DNA of 60,000 nucleotides from Membranipora membranacea. Taxonomy: Eukaryota; Bryozoa; Gymnolaemata; Cheilostomatida; Membraniporidae. This document shows positions 56,959 through 60,000 of this stretch, piece by piece; the stretch's first letter is position 1, and every line of letters starts with the position of its first letter. The stretch spans positions 28,744,283 through 28,804,282 of the forward strand of contig OU612066.1 of assembly GCA_914767715.1 (NCBI GenBank), in the 5' to 3' direction. A program made the position numbers and the translations under genes. The notes beneath the pieces were generated by a model. It was given only the letters and a program-made list of their open reading frames with translations. It was not told where the DNA came from and did not search any database.

Positions 56959-59900
56959 ATGGATATATATATGCTGCTTGGTGCTCTTATGATGATAAAC
57001 ATTCTTGTCGTTGCTTTGACTCTTACTATGACAGAATGGTTTGACCTTGGCCATGTTCAGGCTGTGAGTCAAACTGACGTAGAGATATTCCTGACAGCGC
57101 TCGTTCTCATAGCAAACATCTGTTTAATCTTGATGCTCGGAGGTAAGTTTTATCATTATGTCTTAAACTGGAAACTTCCTGTCCGAGTGCAAAGAAAGTG
57201 TTGTACTGTTGGCTCTTTTGTCTAAATAAAAGGTCTTTTGAGTATTCTATATGGGTGCTAAATGAGTAATTTAACAAATTCCTGCATCATTTTTGGGCCA
57301 TATCTTATTTATTTGGCTTGATTTTTTGCCATATTTGCATACAGGTTCTGATGTAGTACAAATTTGTCAATGAGGCTTGTTATTCCCACGGTGACCGGAT
57401 TGAGACTTTGTAAATGAAAATCTATTGTTTTGCATTCAAATGAACCATTTGTTTGGGGCATCAATGAATTAATTTGTTTATTCAGGTTTCATCAAACTGC
57501 AGCATTACCGACATGGAAGGCATACAGGTCACCTTCATTTCCTAACTGAGTACATCGGCCTATATGCTTTCGGATGTGGTGCGATTATTCTGAGCATATT
57601 AGAGTTTTCTGCACGTACAGAATGCTCATCGCATGTTAATGATTTGACCGGAGACAACTCTTCCAATTCGAACATCCCAAAAGATCTAACCAAAGAACTT
57701 GGAAAATTGTTGTTTGAATATGATATATTCAACTCATTATGCGTATTCAAATCACTCTGCATTCTCCTACAGGTAAGTATTTGATTAGAACATTCTTCGA
57801 TGAAGTGAAAGAACAACAACTTGCTTCAACAAAACTCTCATCACCAGGGTAACCGTTTTTCCTTTGCAGCTAACATTTCTGGTGAGATTCAAAAATCATC
57901 AGGCGGTTTCTCAAACGAGCAAGTTCTGTGTATTGATGATTCTGGTAGCCAACACCTCCCTGTACATATTCACCTTCCTTCAAGAGACTAAGGTAAGAAA
58001 TTTGAGGCAATCTCAGATACTAAACACCTCACTTCTTGCTTCATTATTTGTCAGAACTGTATATGATGCTGCGTAGTTGTCTTCTCTTTAATCACGGGGA
58101 GAAAAATCTAAGTATCAGTATGTCAATGGCCGTATTACCACATCAGCTCTTCTTCTTCTTTGCAGAACAAGCTCCACGTAAATGAGAGGGATTTGGCTGA
58201 CAGAATCGAACCATATATCTCACTTCCTAAGCTTCGTCATGAAATCACAGATTGTCTGGATGACAACATGACTCTAGAAGTTACAGCTGAGCTTTATTTC
58301 TACCCGTTCGAGATGGAATTTTGTTTGACTGCTGTGGGATTGTTGTTCATCATAATGGCTATTGGTAACAGGAGTGAGCAAGAGTCAGGTTAGAGTGTTG
58401 GTCTAAATATCTAAAAAAAAAGTGAGAACCAAAATTTGCAAAATTATCCTTAAACGAAAATAAAACAACGCAAATAAACAACGCACAAATTACTTTGCTG
58501 TCTACAACTAACACATACAATAAGACATTTTGATTATATGGAATACACAATGTAGTACATTTTTTTGACAGAAACTGACCCAATACAACACAGACAGACT
58601 GACTCCCCACCCACTGAGCTAGAAGGGGGTACAGCTTCAGACACGCCAGGAGACATCAGGTATGAGACGCAAATCCAGGCAGAGTTGATAAGGGATGCAT
58701 CTGGCTTTATTTCGGATGTTGCTGGCCCAGCACAACAAAGTACTAATCTGGTGAAATAAAAAAAAACACAGTTGGGTCCCCTTCTGGATTCGAAGTATAA
58801 ATATACACATAATTTCAAAAACTCTAGACACAATATCAAATTCTAACAGACTCAAAAAAGCTTAGATTGCACATTTAAACATATGAAAGCCCCGGACAAA
58901 AAATTACATAAGTCCCGAATAGTTCTTTGTATCAACCTTAATCTATTTTTGTTAGTCAATCTGGTGGTAGAAACAACAACAGGCCCAATGAGAGTGAAGA
59001 TGATGTTCCATTGCTTGGAGAAAATATAGACTTGGAAGCGGATCTCAGAACCAACCATCCAGATGAAGATATTACTAGAGAAAGATCGGAAACTAATAGT
59101 TCAATTTACATTGGGCACTGCAACCACAGAGAACACTTCAAGTTTGCTTTTAATTTGGGCCTCTTCTTCTCACTAATTTTTCTGATGTTGGAGACTCTTT
59201 ACTCTTATGAAGAATCAACCCGTGATGCTTTAGTTATATACTTATGGGTAGTAAGAGCAGTTTACTACCTCACACTCGGAACTGCAACCACCATTGGACT
59301 CAAAATCTTACTGCGATCTCTACATAAAAAGGTATGTTTTCCTACTACTACAGCATCCTTATAAAAACCAATTCATATGACAGGCTCCATTATGACAGGT
59401 GACTTAATAATTAACATTTAATCTTGTTGATTATGTAGGATCATTGATTGGTCCGAACAAGGCAAAGATATACAAGAAATGTTCTCATGGAATTTTGATT
59501 GTAGGACATCGAGCTCACCACCGAACACATGCTGCTTCTGATCTCGGCTACCGGCGAATTCATCTATCTCTTCTTCGGTCTTCTGGCAGCCACATCAGCG
59601 TTCAACAAAGAGAAGCTCGACGAGATGATTCACAATGCGCCAAACACAACACATCCAGAGAAGTTTCAAGCAGAAAGCGCTCTCACATTTGTCACAAATA
59701 CTCTTGACATCACTCAAATAAGCATGCAGACATTCGTGCTTATTCTTACAACCGCCCCAGGGCCTTTGAGATGGTGTTCTGAGACCACGAGATCAAAGAG
59801 GATGAAATACATCATTACAGAAATATTGTATTATCTATCTGTATGTAATGCGGCAAAGTGGGTTACTGATTCATTTGTTGAGGGCCATTATCTAAGATTG

Positions 59901-60000
59901 AGTGAAGCTAAGATACTTGTTTTCGGCAAGTCGACCTGGACGGCAATAACGCAAGCCACCTACCCCCTTGTTCTGTTTTATAGATTTCACTCTGTGCACA
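56959..60000 (+). CDS. Otopetrin-like proton channel, copy D (3' end beyond window)
   Basis: Seven exons: 56959-57142, 57486-57772, 57870-57992, 58166-58388, 58572-58659, 58956-59331 and 59505 to the window end. All donors are GT and all acceptors AG, and phases are continuous. Exon lengths equal those of copy A except exon 5 (88 against 94, in frame) and exon 7 (12 extra bases after FNKE). Motifs IGLYAFGCGAIILSILEF, YFYPFEMEFCLTAVGLLF, EILYYLSVCNAAKWV and PLVLFYRFHSVH are intact, including the tyrosine lost in copy A. This is the likely functional gene of the cluster: a multi-pass plasma- or vesicle-membrane proton channel. About a dozen C-terminal codons should lie past 60000. Intron 6 is only 173 bp against 435 bp in copy A. 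Confidence 0.88.

Overview
This window is nuclear DNA of an animal, probably an invertebrate. It is AT-rich, its genes are split by short GT-AG introns of roughly 0.2-0.6 kb, and it holds tRNA-derived SINEs, LINEs, hAT- and MITE-type elements. The recognisable genes (TRABD, otopetrin, PAN/F-type-lectin-like) are metazoan families. The phylum cannot be read from the sequence alone. Because genes are multi-exon, most long single-frame ORFs here are not genes, and most real exons are short.

Layout: (1) 0.76-2.1 kb, the last three exons of a TraB-domain gene (TRABD). (2) 2.1-4.9 kb, a spacer with a SINE carrying a 15-bp target duplication and a 51-bp near-perfect palindrome flanked by a 9-bp duplication. 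(3) 4.9-8.2 kb, a seven-exon otopetrin-type proton channel gene (copy A) with a mutated splice donor. A convergent, previously unlisted-looking small gene follows on the minus strand (9.0-9.8 kb) and encodes a cysteine-rich peptide. (4) 13-18.7 kb, remains of a PAN/apple plus F-type-lectin-like gene. (5) 18.2-32.3 kb and 38.1-48.6 kb, two arms of a roughly 10-kb inverted repeat. Each arm carries the last lectin exon, a tRNA-like element, an 86-bp tandem array, one decayed otopetrin exon (copies B and C), a MITE and a complete three- or four-exon copy of the peptide gene. The left arm is split by a 4.3-kb CR1/L2-like LINE with an intact ORF2. The right arm has its own insertions: a 433-bp TG...CA element, a 47-bp GC-rich palindromic insert and the 3' end of another LINE. 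(6) 32.3-38.1 kb and 49.7-56.2 kb, repeat-rich spacer, including an 884-bp hAT-type non-autonomous element with a perfect 8-bp TSD. (7) 56.9-60 kb, a second otopetrin gene (copy D) with all splice sites canonical, cut by the window end about a dozen codons before its stop.

The most interesting content is the small peptide gene family. It lies tail-to-tail downstream of otopetrin in each duplicon copy where that flank is visible (A, B, C). It has a TATA box, a non-coding first exon, a signal-peptide exon, an exon ending in the invariant CCWWCRKR motif and conserved poly(A) signals. About nine codons in the middle differ almost completely between copies while the flanking codons are unchanged. 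All homology calls are from reading motifs by eye; no search was run.
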